From the NCBI GenBank assembly GCA_910577275.1, contig CAJTMW010000016.1:1-64000 (forward strand): DNA of 64,000 nucleotides, given 5' to 3'. A model generated the notes under the pieces. It was given only the letters and a program-made list of their open reading frames with translations. It was not told where the DNA came from and ran no database searches. This document shows, one piece after another, positions 51,495-59,723 of the stretch; position 1 is the first letter of the stretch, and each line of letters starts with the position of its first letter. The DNA is from an uncultured Lachnospiraceae bacterium. GTDB taxonomy: Bacteria; Bacillota; Clostridia; Lachnospirales; Lachnospiraceae. Position numbers and translations under genes: made by a program.

Positions 51495-53531
51495 ATGGAG
51501 GACAAAATGTTGGGATTTATGTATGAAGTAAAAAAGATAATGCTCTGCCAAAAGGGGCTGTTCTACATCGCCCTTGTCCTGCTGCTCGACGCTGTCTGGC
51601 TCATTGCATCTGACAGCCCCATAGACAGCGCCATGGAGCAGTATAAAAATGAATACGAGTGGTATCTCGAAAAGGTAAACGGATACTGCGGTGATGAATC
51701 CTCCCTTTATCTGGAACAGGAAGCGAGGAGGATTGCGGAAGCTAAGGGAAAGCAAAGTATTTTTCTGGAAAACTACTATGACGGAAGAATAAGTGAAAGT
51801 GAATATGAAAAAAAGCGCCGGGAAATAGAAAAGGTTCTGGAACATCAAAACGGATTTGAGGTCATTTATCGGCAATATCTCTATATCTGCGAAAATCCGG
51901 AAAACCGTTATTTTCTTCAGACAAACGGATGGGCGGGACTTCTCGGCAAAGGTACGCTTAACTTCATCCTTTTCCCCGGCATCTTGCTCCTGGCCACGCC
52001 TGTTTTCTGTTCTGAGTACAGCTGCCAGATGGACGCTTTGATTCTGACCTCGAGGGAGGGACGAAAAAGTGCTCTGTATAAGCTGCTCATTATAACCGCT
52101 GCTGTCCTTTTCCTGTGCGCGGGCGTCTTGCTTATGGAATACGGATTTTACAGGCTCAAATACGGCCTGCCTGATGGGGATTATCCCATTCAAAGCATTC
52201 GTTACTTTGCAGAAAGCAACAAGAGCATATCCCTGTTCGGGGCCTATCTATCTATAGGACTGCTCCGCCTCTTTGGCGGCGTGTTTCTTGCGATATTTCT
52301 GATGTTCGTTTCTGTTCTGGCAAAAAAGTATGCGCTCACCCTGCTCATAGGTGCGGCGTCGGTGATTCTTCCCTATATAGGGTTATCTAAAACCGGCATT
52401 TACCGCCTTCCTCTTCCATTGCCGTTTCTCCTTGGAACAGACTTTTTTGCCGGAGATATTGTCTCAAGCGATGCCCTGACGGGTAATGAAAAAATTGTTT
52501 TTGCACAGGTTGATACGATTACGCTATTTACTCTGCTCTCTGTATCCGTATTTTTGTGTTTTTCGGCTGCCCTTTGGATTTTACGGTGCAATTCCAACAG
52601 ATGGCGGATAAAATCAGGGCAAAAGAAAAACGCGGCGGCGGTCCTTGTCATGCTGAGTCTGATATGGACAGTGACAGGATGTGCAGGGTATGGAGAGACC
52701 AAAAGCATTGTTTATAATTCTTCGGCAGACTATGACTGTATGGGATACAAAATCATACAGGATGCAGGGATTTTTGATTATTATCTTAAAGATACCTCTA
52801 CGGGAGAAACCTGTCCTTTGGCCCGTTCCCCCATGTTCGGGGTATTCTCCGACGACGAAAAGATACATGCATTATATGTGTGCCCTCCATACCTGTATTA
52901 CACCACATCGGTGATGGAAAGCTATGTCAACCGTGTCGGAAACTATAACAGCAATATGACGAAAGTGTCGGTAATAGAACTGAATTTAGATACCTTTGAG
53001 GAAAAAACCGTCTTTGAGCAGATTACAAATTCCGGGCGTTCTCTTTTGGGCATTGACTATGAGACAGGGGATAAGTGGAAATTTCTGGACTTTCATTACG
53101 CTTTTTTCTTAAATGACGACAGCATATTTTTTATTGGCAATGACGGCATAACGCAGGTAAACCGATTTACCGGAAACATCACAAAGCTTGACATTCCTGT
53201 AAACGGTAACATTTCATTCGATGGGGAGAGTATTTTTTACAGAAATGAGCAGGGGATTTTAACAAGGTATTACGTTTCCAGAGGCGAAACCTGCACTTAT
53301 GAAAATGTAATTGTATATGATTTCTGCATGGATGAGCAGTCAATCTATTACGTGTCCAGAACGGACAACGGCTGCGTGTATTCCTGCGCCAGGGACGGGA
53401 GCGGCAAAAAATTGATTAGCAATATCCCTGCAATGTCGGTTACCTGTGATGCGGGTAATATTTATGTGATTGCAAAAGATAGCGGGGAGGAAATTGTTTT
53501 ATCAAAAAGTCAATTTCTATATAACAGGTAA
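51495..53531 (+). CDS. ABC-2-type permease fused to lipoprotein-like propeller domain
   Basis: 678 residues. The first ~380 residues repeat the permease plan of the previous gene: N-terminal helix, ~130-residue outer loop (EYEWYLEKVNGYCGDESS), then about six helices. Near residue 380-397 comes a basic turn (RWRIKSGQKKN), a short helix (AAAVLVMLSLIWTV) and VTGC, which looks exactly like a lipoprotein signal and lipobox inside one protein. The remaining ~280 residues are beta-rich with repeated blade-like phrases (DDSIFFIGNDGITQVNRFTGNI, DAGNIYVIAKDSGEE). No frameshift or internal ribosome site is visible. Last gene of the cluster, one base after the other permease. Confidence 0.85.
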   Translation: MEDKMLGFMYEVKKIMLCQKGLFYIALVLLLDAVWLIASDSPIDSAMEQYKNEYEWYLEKVNGYCGDESSLYLEQEARRIAEAKGKQSIFLENYYDGRISESEYEKKRREIEKVLEHQNGFEVIYRQYLYICENPENRYFLQTNGWAGLLGKGTLNFILFPGILLLATPVFCSEYSCQMDALILTSREGRKSALYKLLIITAAVLFLCAGVLLMEYGFYRLKYGLPDGDYPIQSIRYFAESNKSISLFGAYLSIGLLRLFGGVFLAIFLMFVSVLAKKYALTLLIGAASVILPYIGLSKTGIYRLPLPLPFLLGTDFFAGDIVSSDALTGNEKIVFAQVDTITLFTLLSVSVFLCFSAALWILRCNSNRWRIKSGQKKNAAAVLVMLSLIWTVTGCAGYGETKSIVYNSSADYDCMGYKIIQDAGIFDYYLKDTSTGETCPLARSPMFGVFSDDEKIHALYVCPPYLYYTTSVMESYVNRVGNYNSNMTKVSVIELNLDTFEEKTVFEQITNSGRSLLGIDYETGDKWKFLDFHYAFFLNDDSIFFIGNDGITQVNRFTGNITKLDIPVNGNISFDGESIFYRNEQGILTRYYVSRGETCTYENVIVYDFCMDEQSIYYVSRTDNGCVYSCARDGSGKKLISNIPAMSVTCDAGNIYVIAKDSGEEIVLSKSQFLYNR

Positions 53532-53576
53532 GCACAAGCATTTTTTCTGTGGATATTGACATATGAGCTAAGTGAT

Positions 53577-53735
53577 GAAAGGAACAATCATTTTGACGTC
53601 GATTTTACGTCGATAGGACAGGCTATCAAGAAAGCCCGTGAAGCCCCAGAGGGCTGACAAGGGAACGGCTTTCCGGGATAATCGCCTCGTCATGGGTAAG
53701 CTCCTTGACCACGCATTGCAATTTGGCATAGGATA
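53577..53735 (+). pseudogene. Decayed XRE-type helix-turn-helix regulator
   Basis: One frame reads NHFDVDFTSIGQAIKKAREA, then stops; the next frame continues RGLTRERLSGIIAS and later HALQFGI-like residues. Together they match the start of small clostridial XRE regulators (SIGQAIKxAREAxGLTRExL). No intact start or DNA-binding end. Lies in the 470-bp gap 53532-54001, of which the rest holds only the palindrome at 53752-53800. Confidence 0.5.
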
Positions 53736-53751
53736 CCTCCTCCTTTCGAAT

Positions 53752-53800
53752 AGATTTAGCCGCTTACTCTTAAAATCTATAAGAATAAGCGGCTAAATCT
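53752..53800. repeat. Palindromic element with 15-bp perfect arms
   Basis: AGATTTAGCCGCTTA (53752-53766) and its exact complement (53786-53800); the 19-nt loop has an extra TCTTA/TAAGA stem. No T tract on either side, so not a clear terminator. Sits at the junction between the ABC cluster and the AT-rich segment. Confidence 0.65.
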
Positions 53801-54001
53801 CCGTACCTGCCCTGCTGTATGAGTTGTTTTTTCAAATCCACAAGGCTATGTAAAAGTAATGATTTTTCCCTGCTGCCTACATATAGATGCGTTTTCTCTC
53901 ATACCGTCCACTGTCCTTTTTTGTTATGATTTTGTATCAAAAGACAAAAAGAAGCGCAAACATTCCAGAAAAAACTTCGGTAATATATCTATCATTATTC
54001 A

Positions 54002-54904
54002 TTAATCCCCATAATAAATTGCAATAGGATGAATAACACAAAGATTACTTTGACTTGTTGGCAATATTTTTCTTAATATATTATTTACCGTATATTGCAA
54101 TGTTGCAAAAATATTATTATCATCATTGGAATCAGTATCTTCCCCTATTATATTTGTTATCATTCCTACACAAGTAATCTCACCACCATATTTAAATCCT
54201 AAATCTATCGGGTCAACTCTAAAATACCTTGTATTTAACGGAATCAAATATCCGTCATTTGAAATCAACATGCGATTATAAGGCATTAATTTTCTTAATA
54301 CTTTAAGAATAGTTGAAATTTCATCATATGATTTATTGCTCTCATCTATAACTTTTTTAACTTCTGTTTTAAACTTACTTCCAATTTGCCGTAATTGCTC
54401 CCTATTATATCCTTCTCTCACTTTTTCTGCCTCAATCTCAATCTTTTCGGCAGCGACCTTTTTAATATATTCAACAATACCATCTTTTTCAAATAATCCC
54501 TCGAGATAATCAAAATCAACAAAATCAAATACACGTTTCATTTCAATATAATTACCAGTGTCATCCTCATTCTGATTGCCATATTCAATTACTGTTGGTT
54601 TGATATGATTATATGCAATACTAAAAGCAGCATCATGCATTGTCTTGGAAATAATTTCACGAGAAGTTGCTATCGATGAATTACTTTCCACAGATTCTAA
54701 GTTTCCCGACAAATTTGCTTCCGCTTTTACCAGTTTTGCAAGCGAGCCACCAAGTTGTGCCTTAACATTCGCTACTATTTTCGAGCTATCCGATTCTGTA
54801 TCACTCGACACTTGTTCATCCGTAAATGACTGTATCAGACCTTGGTCTGACTGTGCAATTATGGAATTTACTATATCAGTATCAAGATATAAAAACTGTT
54901 TCAT
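54002..54904 (-). CDS. DUF6414 family protein
   Basis: 300 residues. Starts MKQFLYLDTDIVNSIIAQSDQGLIQSF, the recognisable DUF6414 opening (YLDtdivNSIiAQ), followed by a Ser-rich stretch, a helical middle (AAEKIEIEAEKVREGYNREQLRQIGSKF) and a beta-rich end (LISNDGYLIPLNTRYFRVDP, ICVIHPIAIYYGD-like). Function unknown; such genes tend to occur singly in accessory regions, sometimes next to nuclease genes. Clearly AT-richer than the backbone. GAGGAGAAAA precedes its ATG. Downstream of the YhcG-type gene by about 50 bp on the same strand, so possibly co-transcribed. Confidence 0.7.
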   Translation of the reverse strand: MKQFLYLDTDIVNSIIAQSDQGLIQSFTDEQVSSDTESDSSKIVANVKAQLGGSLAKLVKAEANLSGNLESVESNSSIATSREIISKTMHDAAFSIAYNHIKPTVIEYGNQNEDDTGNYIEMKRVFDFVDFDYLEGLFEKDGIVEYIKKVAAEKIEIEAEKVREGYNREQLRQIGSKFKTEVKKVIDESNKSYDEISTILKVLRKLMPYNRMLISNDGYLIPLNTRYFRVDPIDLGFKYGGEITCVGMITNIIGEDTDSNDDNNIFATLQYTVNNILRKILPTSQSNLCVIHPIAIYYGD

Positions 54905-54955
54905 TTTTCTCCTCCTTATCGCATCTAAAATTCACTTGACCATTTATTTATTGAA

Positions 54956-55981
54956 TTATTCGAGTTCCGTATTTTCAATTTTATCAATCTTTCCATCCTC
55001 CAACGCCCGATATTCCCGCCTTAATTCCTGCAACAGCTCTTCCTCGCTGGGCAAATACAATTTATACTTCGATGCGAATATCTGTGTCTCATTCTCTGGC
55101 AAAGTGAATCTGACCACCGATTCGCTCTTATCCGCACACAACACAATGCCAATCGGCGGATTATCTCCCTCGTTCATCAGTTCCCGCTCATAATAATGGA
55201 CGTACATCTGCATCTGACCTAAGTCTTGATGGGTCAAGTCTCCAATTTTCAAGTCAATCAGCACAAAACACTTCAATATATAATTATAGAATACAAGGTC
55301 AATCCAGAAATGGCGTCCGTCAAAGGTAATTCTCTTTTGTCTGGCGACAAAGGAAAATCCTCTGCCAAGTTCTAACAGGAATTTCTGCAAATGGGTAATT
55401 AAAGCCTGTTCCAAATCGCTCTCATAGAAATCATCATTCGGATTCAGCCCAAGGAATTCAAGTACGTAGGGGTCACGTATAATATCTTCAGGTGTTTTCG
55501 CCGTTTCCAGTCTCTGAATCTCATCAGCGACCTTTTCTTTATTTTTACTGGATAACAGCCTTTCATAGAAAAAAGTATTTATCTGACGTTCAAGCTGTCT
55601 GGTACTCCACCCGGATTTTACCGCTTCCTGCATATAAAACTCTCTTGCATTATCGTTTTCTACTTTCATCAAAAGCCTATAATGTGTCCAGCTCAATTCG
55701 TCACACAGTGCGTGACCATTTGGAAAAGTCAAATAAAACTGCCGCATATATTTTAAATTAGTAACCGTAAAACCTTTCCCAAAATCATTTGTCATCTGCC
55801 TGGAAAGTTCTTTCAGCAGTCCTGTGCCATATTCCGCTTTTTCGTTTCCGCCCTGCTCGTCTATGATAGATTTTCCAATATTCCAATATGCTTCTACCAT
55901 TGCAAAATTAGCAGTCTGGTAGACCTTGTTTCTTGCAGAAAGCAATATATTTCTGATTTCATTATAAAAATTCTGATTCAC
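54956..55981 (-). CDS. YhcG-type PDDEXK nuclease family protein (DUF1016)
   Basis: 341 residues. N-terminal DUF1016 domain (NEIRNILLSARNKVYQTANFAMVEAYWNIGKSIIDEQGG, LSRQMTNDFGKGFTVTNLKYMRQFY) and C-terminal PDDEXK core (RQKRITFDGRHFWIDLVFYN, then CFVLIDLKIGDLTHQDLGQMQMYV), where the D...DLK residues are the expected metal site. Members occur in many mobile regions and are suspected in DNA recombination or defence; no firm role. AT-rich. First gene before DUF6414. Confidence 0.9.
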   Translation of the reverse strand: MNQNFYNEIRNILLSARNKVYQTANFAMVEAYWNIGKSIIDEQGGNEKAEYGTGLLKELSRQMTNDFGKGFTVTNLKYMRQFYLTFPNGHALCDELSWTHYRLLMKVENDNAREFYMQEAVKSGWSTRQLERQINTFFYERLLSSKNKEKVADEIQRLETAKTPEDIIRDPYVLEFLGLNPNDDFYESDLEQALITHLQKFLLELGRGFSFVARQKRITFDGRHFWIDLVFYNYILKCFVLIDLKIGDLTHQDLGQMQMYVHYYERELMNEGDNPPIGIVLCADKSESVVRFTLPENETQIFASKYKLYLPSEEELLQELRREYRALEDGKIDKIENTELE

Positions 55982-56527
55982 TCTTAAATTTCCTTTTCAT
56001 AATATATTTATGAAAACTATTATAGTTCAATTTTTAACATCTCACAATGCAAAGCCGCCAAAATCAAATAAATTTCATTGACAGCAGCGTACCTGAAACG
56101 CGTTTGCCCTCCGGAAAACGAGGGTTAGAATTCCTCCGAAGCCAATACATATGTAGCCAAAACTGATTGACGCTGTTGCAATATTTATATTAGGAAATTT
56201 TAACCACCTGCCAACCAAAAAACATGGGGCGTTCTAACGGTAAATAACCATTTAAATAAGACTTAAAAACATTGTTGGAGTACGATGCAACACGAGATGG
56301 AAAAGTTATTATCTTTACAGGAAGCCAAATAACAGGAGGTTTTTGTGTTACTACATATTCGTTGTTGTCAAATTCAAAGTTAAGGCATATCCTGCATCAA
56401 GGGATTGTTTGCTTTCAGAGGGTGAGTTTATGCAATATAAAGGGCGTAAATATGCAAGATATTAGAAATAAGGCATTTGAATAAAAGTGAGGGAATAAAG
56501 CAGAGTGAATAAGATAAAAACAATTTT
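55982..56527. other. AT-rich intergenic region with a decayed tRNA piece
   Basis: Holds a tRNA-Ser 3'-half look-alike (56095-56144) and a 70-codon TTG-started frame at 56272-56484 (contains RDGKVIIFTGSQITGGFCVTTYSLL) that I cannot assign; it could be a gene fragment. Nothing else supported. Confidence 0.4.
56095..56144 (+). pseudogene. Degenerate 3' half of tRNA-Ser
   Basis: Aligned to the intact tRNA-Ser at 57362-57450, the anticodon-stem 3' side, variable arm and T arm are recognisable: GAAACGCGTTTGCCCTCCGG, then ACGAGGGTT, GAAT and CCTCCGA, ending GCCA. Roughly 36 of 41 bases match before the acceptor part diverges. The 5' half is absent. It lies on the plus strand, opposite to the intact gene. 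3' halves of tRNAs are common integration sites, so this may be a scar of an integrated element. Confidence 0.6.
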
Positions 56528-57265
56528 ATGGCATCAACATTAGAAGTACTATTAGTTCTTTGTATTGTTTGTGCAAACTTGCTTCTTAAACCGATATACT
56601 ATTTTTGCTTCTATAATGTCCTGTATGGTCTATTGTTTAGCTTTTTAATTCCCTTTTTCTTATTACGGAAAGAGGAAAATGTATTTAACTTTCTTGGGAT
56701 TAAAGCACCTGGAAAAAAGCAAGTTTTCATCTTAGTAGTATTTATCGCTTTTTCGATTGGCGGACAGATTATTCCCATAGTGGCTAAAGGTGGAATTATT
56801 CCATGGAACTTGCTTCCTATGGGGATTGTGCCGCTGATTATGACAACCTTTTTTGAAGAGTTTTTATTCCGTGGATTTTTTCAAAATAACTTTGAGAAAG
56901 AATTTGGTACAATAACCGCAATTCTGGTTTCCGGATTGATGTTTTCGCTTTACCATGTGGGCTATCCGGGATTTCGTACCTTTGAGGATATTCTTTTGCT
57001 GTTCGCCGTTGGAATTGGGGTTGCTGCTGCTTATAAACTTTCCGGAAACAACTTGATTGTTGCCTATTTTGTGAATTTTCCCAATGCCTTAGTAACCTAT
57101 ATGTTAAAATTTGAACAATTTCCGAAAATGACAATGTATTCAACAATGGCAGGCATCGTTACATTGTGTATAATTGTTGTAGTATTTATTGTGCTTGTGA
57201 GAGCGAATACGAGTCCGAATAGAAGCACCAGAGATATTTCGAGTGTCAGGAAAACGAAAGCCTGA
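56528..57265 (+). CDS. CPBP-family intramembrane protease, possible 5' frameshift
   Basis: 245 residues, about eight membrane helices. Motif 1 FFEEFLFRGFF (catalytic EE-x3-R) and motif 2 FSLYHVGYPGFR mark CPBP/Abi proteases, which act inside the membrane and in some bacteria give bacteriocin self-immunity. ATG 56528 has no ribosome site. Just upstream, GTG 56504 opens a frame NKIKTILW that would join smoothly to ASTLEV if one G were added, so the present start may be the result of a 1-base loss. Ends about 100 bp before the convergent tRNA-Ser. Confidence 0.8.
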   Translation: MASTLEVLLVLCIVCANLLLKPIYYFCFYNVLYGLLFSFLIPFFLLRKEENVFNFLGIKAPGKKQVFILVVFIAFSIGGQIIPIVAKGGIIPWNLLPMGIVPLIMTTFFEEFLFRGFFQNNFEKEFGTITAILVSGLMFSLYHVGYPGFRTFEDILLLFAVGIGVAAAYKLSGNNLIVAYFVNFPNALVTYMLKFEQFPKMTMYSTMAGIVTLCIIVVVFIVLVRANTSPNRSTRDISSVRKTKA

Positions 57266-57317
57266 GTTTGTGCGACCATATTTAGAAAGATTAGAATCCT
57301 TCCTGCTGCCGGGTACG

Positions 57318-57352
57318 AAAAAAGTCCACAAACGACAAACCCGCTTGTGGAC
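57318..57352 (-). terminator. Terminator of tRNA-Ser
   Basis: On the minus strand GTCCACAA...TTGTGGAC (57324-57352) followed by TTTTTT (57318-57323), 10 bp beyond the tRNA 3' end. Confidence 0.85.
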
Positions 57353-57361
57353 GTAGACTTC

Positions 57362-57450
57362 TGGCGGAGTCGGAGGGATTCGAACCCTCGTGCCCCGGAG
57401 GGCAAACGCATTTCGAGTGCGCCCCGTTATGACCGCTTCGATACGACTCC
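57362..57450 (-). tRNA. tRNA-Ser (anticodon CGA)
   Basis: 89 nt with encoded CCA. The acceptor stem GGAGTCG pairs with CGACTCC, discriminator G. Anticodon loop CTCGAAA gives CGA, reading UCG codons. A long variable arm (TTTGCCCTCCGGGGCA region) is typical of serine tRNAs, and the T arm GAGGGTTCGAATCCCTC is perfect. It has its own promoter and terminator. Confidence 0.97.
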
Positions 57451-57501
57451 TCATTATTCTTTGAAATTCTTCAGGCTTCCCCGAATCTTTCAGACTTCCT
57501 T

Positions 57502-57530
57502 ATTATACTGTGTAAAAAAATACAAGTCAA
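57502..57530 (-). promoter_or_regulatory. Promoter of tRNA-Ser
   Basis: Minus-strand TTGACT (57525-57530) and TATAAT (57502-57507) with a 17-bp spacer, about 50 bp upstream of the mature tRNA. Confidence 0.85.
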
Positions 57531-57553
57531 TCCATTTTGTTTATTTTTATGTA

Positions 57554-57582
57554 TTGACGGCATATGAAGTTTCTATTAAAAT
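57554..57582 (+). promoter_or_regulatory. Promoter of the MATE transporter gene
   Basis: TTGACG (57554-57559) and TAAAAT (57577-57582), spacer 17 bp; the leader to ATG 57693 would be about 105 nt. Confidence 0.65.
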
Positions 57583-57692
57583 GGTCTGACATGCACCTTT
57601 TACAGAGGTGTTAATTTTAACGTTTCTTTAACAGGAACTGCAGGCAAAAACTACCGCTGGCTTCCAGCCAATCAGGGAAGGGAGAATTTATC

Positions 57693-59093
57693 ATGTGGAG
57701 AAAGTTTAAGAAAAAATTTATAGGCGACAGAGAATTTTACAGGTATGTGCTTTATCTTGCGGTTCCCATGATTGTCCAAAACGCCATCACCAGCTTTGTA
57801 AGCTTTCTGGACAACATCATGGTAGGGCAGATTGGCACGGAGCAGATGTCCGGCGTTGCCATTGTCAATCAGCTTATGTTTGTTTTTAATATCTGTATTT
57901 TCGGCGGCGTCTCAGGGGCCGGTATTTTCGGTACGCAGTTTTACGGAAAAGGGGATTACGAGGGGCAGAAGCATGCTTTCCGCTTTAAGCTGTACATATG
58001 CCTTCTGATTGCGGGAGTTGCTCTTTTGCTGTTCGGATTTTTTGATACGCAGTTGATTTCCCTCTACTTAAACGACACCGGGAGCGTGGGCGACATCACC
58101 CTCGCCCTGAAATATGGAAAAGAATATCTGGCAATCATGCTGATTGGCCTGCTCCCCTTTGCGCTGGGCCAGGCTTACATCAGTACCATCCGCGAAACCG
58201 GGCAGACCTTTATTCCCATGCTGGCCGGAATTGCCGCAGTCGCCACGAACCTTGTTCTGGACTACATACTGATTTTCGGCGTTTTCGGCAGTCCCGCCCT
58301 GGGCATCAGGGGAGCGGCCATTGCGACGGTAATCGCCCGCTTTGTGGAGTTTTCCATTGTCGTCATCTGGACTCACCGGCATAAAAAAGAAAATCCCTAC
58401 ATTGTGGGCGCATACAGAAGCTTTGAAATTCCATGGCACACGCTTAAGGGAATTTTAATCAAAGGCTCTCCTTTAATGATTAATGAAATGCTCTGGGCTT
58501 CCGGCATGGCCGTAATTTCCCAGTGCTATGCCGTCCGGGGTCTTGAGGTTGTGGCCGCCCAGAATATTTCTTCCACCATCTGCAACCTGTTTAATACCGT
58601 ATATATCCAGTTGGGCGGCTGTATCGCCATTGTGGTGGGGCAGCTCCTTGGCGCCGGCAAAAAGGAGGAGGCGAAGGATGCGGATAACAAGATGATTTTT
58701 TTCAGCGTTTTCTCCTGTGCGGTCATCGCCGCCCTTATGATAGCCGTGGGCAGATTTTTCCCCTCTATTTATAAGACGGAGGAAAGCATCAAGGCTCTTG
58801 CCCGTACCTTTATCGTAATTGCCGCTCTGGTTATGCCCTTATGCGCCTTTGCCCACTGTGCCTATTTTACCCTGCGCTCGGGCGGAAAAACTATCGTGAC
58901 ATTTCTCTTTGACAGCGTTTATACCTGGGTGCTGGTGATTCCCTTTGCCTGGGTGCTGGCAAACCGCACTGCGCTGCCGATTGCCACGGTATTTTTCCTC
59001 GTTCAGTTTACGGAGTTTTTCAAAGTGATTCTGGGATTTTTCATGGTGAAAAGCAATGTCTGGATGCAGAATATTGTGGAAGAAAAAGCCTGA
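57693..59093 (+). CDS. MATE family efflux transporter
   Basis: 466 residues, twelve predicted helices. Starts with a basic stretch (WRKFKKKFIGDREFYRYVLYLAVPMIVQNAITSFVSFLDNIMVGQIGTEQMSGVAIVNQ) whose PMIVQN and LDNIMVGQIG blocks are standard MATE motifs; the second half repeats the plan (GSPLMINEMLWASGMAVISQCYAVRG). Exports cationic drugs or metabolites by Na+ or H+ exchange; substrate unknown. AAGGGAG precedes ATG. Has its own promoter and a strong terminator. Confidence 0.95.
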   Translation: MWRKFKKKFIGDREFYRYVLYLAVPMIVQNAITSFVSFLDNIMVGQIGTEQMSGVAIVNQLMFVFNICIFGGVSGAGIFGTQFYGKGDYEGQKHAFRFKLYICLLIAGVALLLFGFFDTQLISLYLNDTGSVGDITLALKYGKEYLAIMLIGLLPFALGQAYISTIRETGQTFIPMLAGIAAVATNLVLDYILIFGVFGSPALGIRGAAIATVIARFVEFSIVVIWTHRHKKENPYIVGAYRSFEIPWHTLKGILIKGSPLMINEMLWASGMAVISQCYAVRGLEVVAAQNISSTICNLFNTVYIQLGGCIAIVVGQLLGAGKKEEAKDADNKMIFFSVFSCAVIAALMIAVGRFFPSIYKTEESIKALARTFIVIAALVMPLCAFAHCAYFTLRSGGKTIVTFLFDSVYTWVLVIPFAWVLANRTALPIATVFFLVQFTEFFKVILGFFMVKSNVWMQNIVEEKA

Positions 59094-59113
59094 AAATATA
59101 TGGTGACGCCAAC

Positions 59114-59152
59114 GGCGGATGATAATTACCCCTCATCATCCGCCTGTTTTTT
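59114..59152 (+). terminator. Terminator of the MATE gene
   Basis: GGCGGATGAT (59114-59123) with ATCATCCGCC (59135-59144) then TGTTTTTT. Overlaps the last codons of the convergent tadA. Confidence 0.85.
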
Positions 59153-59629
59153 CCGCTGCTCTTTTTCCAGCTTATTGCGCACCCGCAGCTCCTTGAAAAA
59201 CTGTGTCAGCAATAAGGAGCATTCCTCCTCCATCACGCCCCTTGTAACCTTGACCTGATGGTTAAACTCGGGCATTTCAAGAAGATTTAAAATAGAACCT
59301 CCGCAGCCCGCCTTGGGGTTCATGCTGCCCATCACCACCTCGTCAATCCTGGCCTGCACAATGGCTCCGGCGCACATCTGGCAGGGCTCCAAGGTCACAT
59401 AAAGGGTGCAGCCCTCCAGACGCCAGTCCCCCACCTTCTTGCTGGCCTTGTTAATAGCGGTAATCTCCGCATGGGCCAGAGTATTCTTGTCTGTATTTCT
59501 GCGGTTATAGCCCCGTCCTATGATTTTTCCTTCATATACTATCACACAGCCGATAGGAACCTCTCCCAAGTCGTAGGCCTTTTTTGCCTGCCTGATGGCC
59601 GCCCGCATGTACTTTTCCTGCTCTGTCAT
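59126..59629 (-). CDS. tadA: tRNA adenosine(34) deaminase TadA
   Basis: 167 residues. Converts A34 to inosine in tRNA-Arg(ACG). Zinc site HAE (in TLAHAEITAINKAS; His ligand and catalytic Glu) and PCQMC (in LEPCQMCAGAIVQARI) are intact. The opening EKYMRAAIRQAKKAYDLGEVPIGCVIV is typical. In many Firmicutes tadA neighbours the SRP RNA and dnaX; here the SRP RNA is adjacent but divergent and dnaX is 53 kb away. Confidence 0.95.
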   Translation of the reverse strand: MTEQEKYMRAAIRQAKKAYDLGEVPIGCVIVYEGKIIGRGYNRRNTDKNTLAHAEITAINKASKKVGDWRLEGCTLYVTLEPCQMCAGAIVQARIDEVVMGSMNPKAGCGGSILNLLEMPEFNHQVKVTRGVMEEECSLLLTQFFKELRVRNKLEKEQRKKQADDEG

Positions 59630-59688
59630 CTTTTCTCTCCGCTTAATACTTCATTGTAATAATTAGTAGTCTGATTTCCATGGGACAG

Positions 59689-59717
59689 TTGACAAACGCC
59701 CCAAAAGCCCCTATACT
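59689..59717 (+). promoter_or_regulatory. Promoter of the SRP RNA
   Basis: Consensus TTGACA (59689-59694) and TATACT (59712-59717) with a 17-bp spacer, directly upstream of the RNA. Confidence 0.9.
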
Positions 59718-59723
59718 ATCAGC

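Noticed and set aside
53752..53800. Rho-independent terminator
   Set aside because: The stem is perfect but no T tract follows on either strand.
56272..56484. 70-codon TTG-started frame
   Set aside because: No ribosome site and no family I can name; listed only as a possible fragment in the intergenic description.
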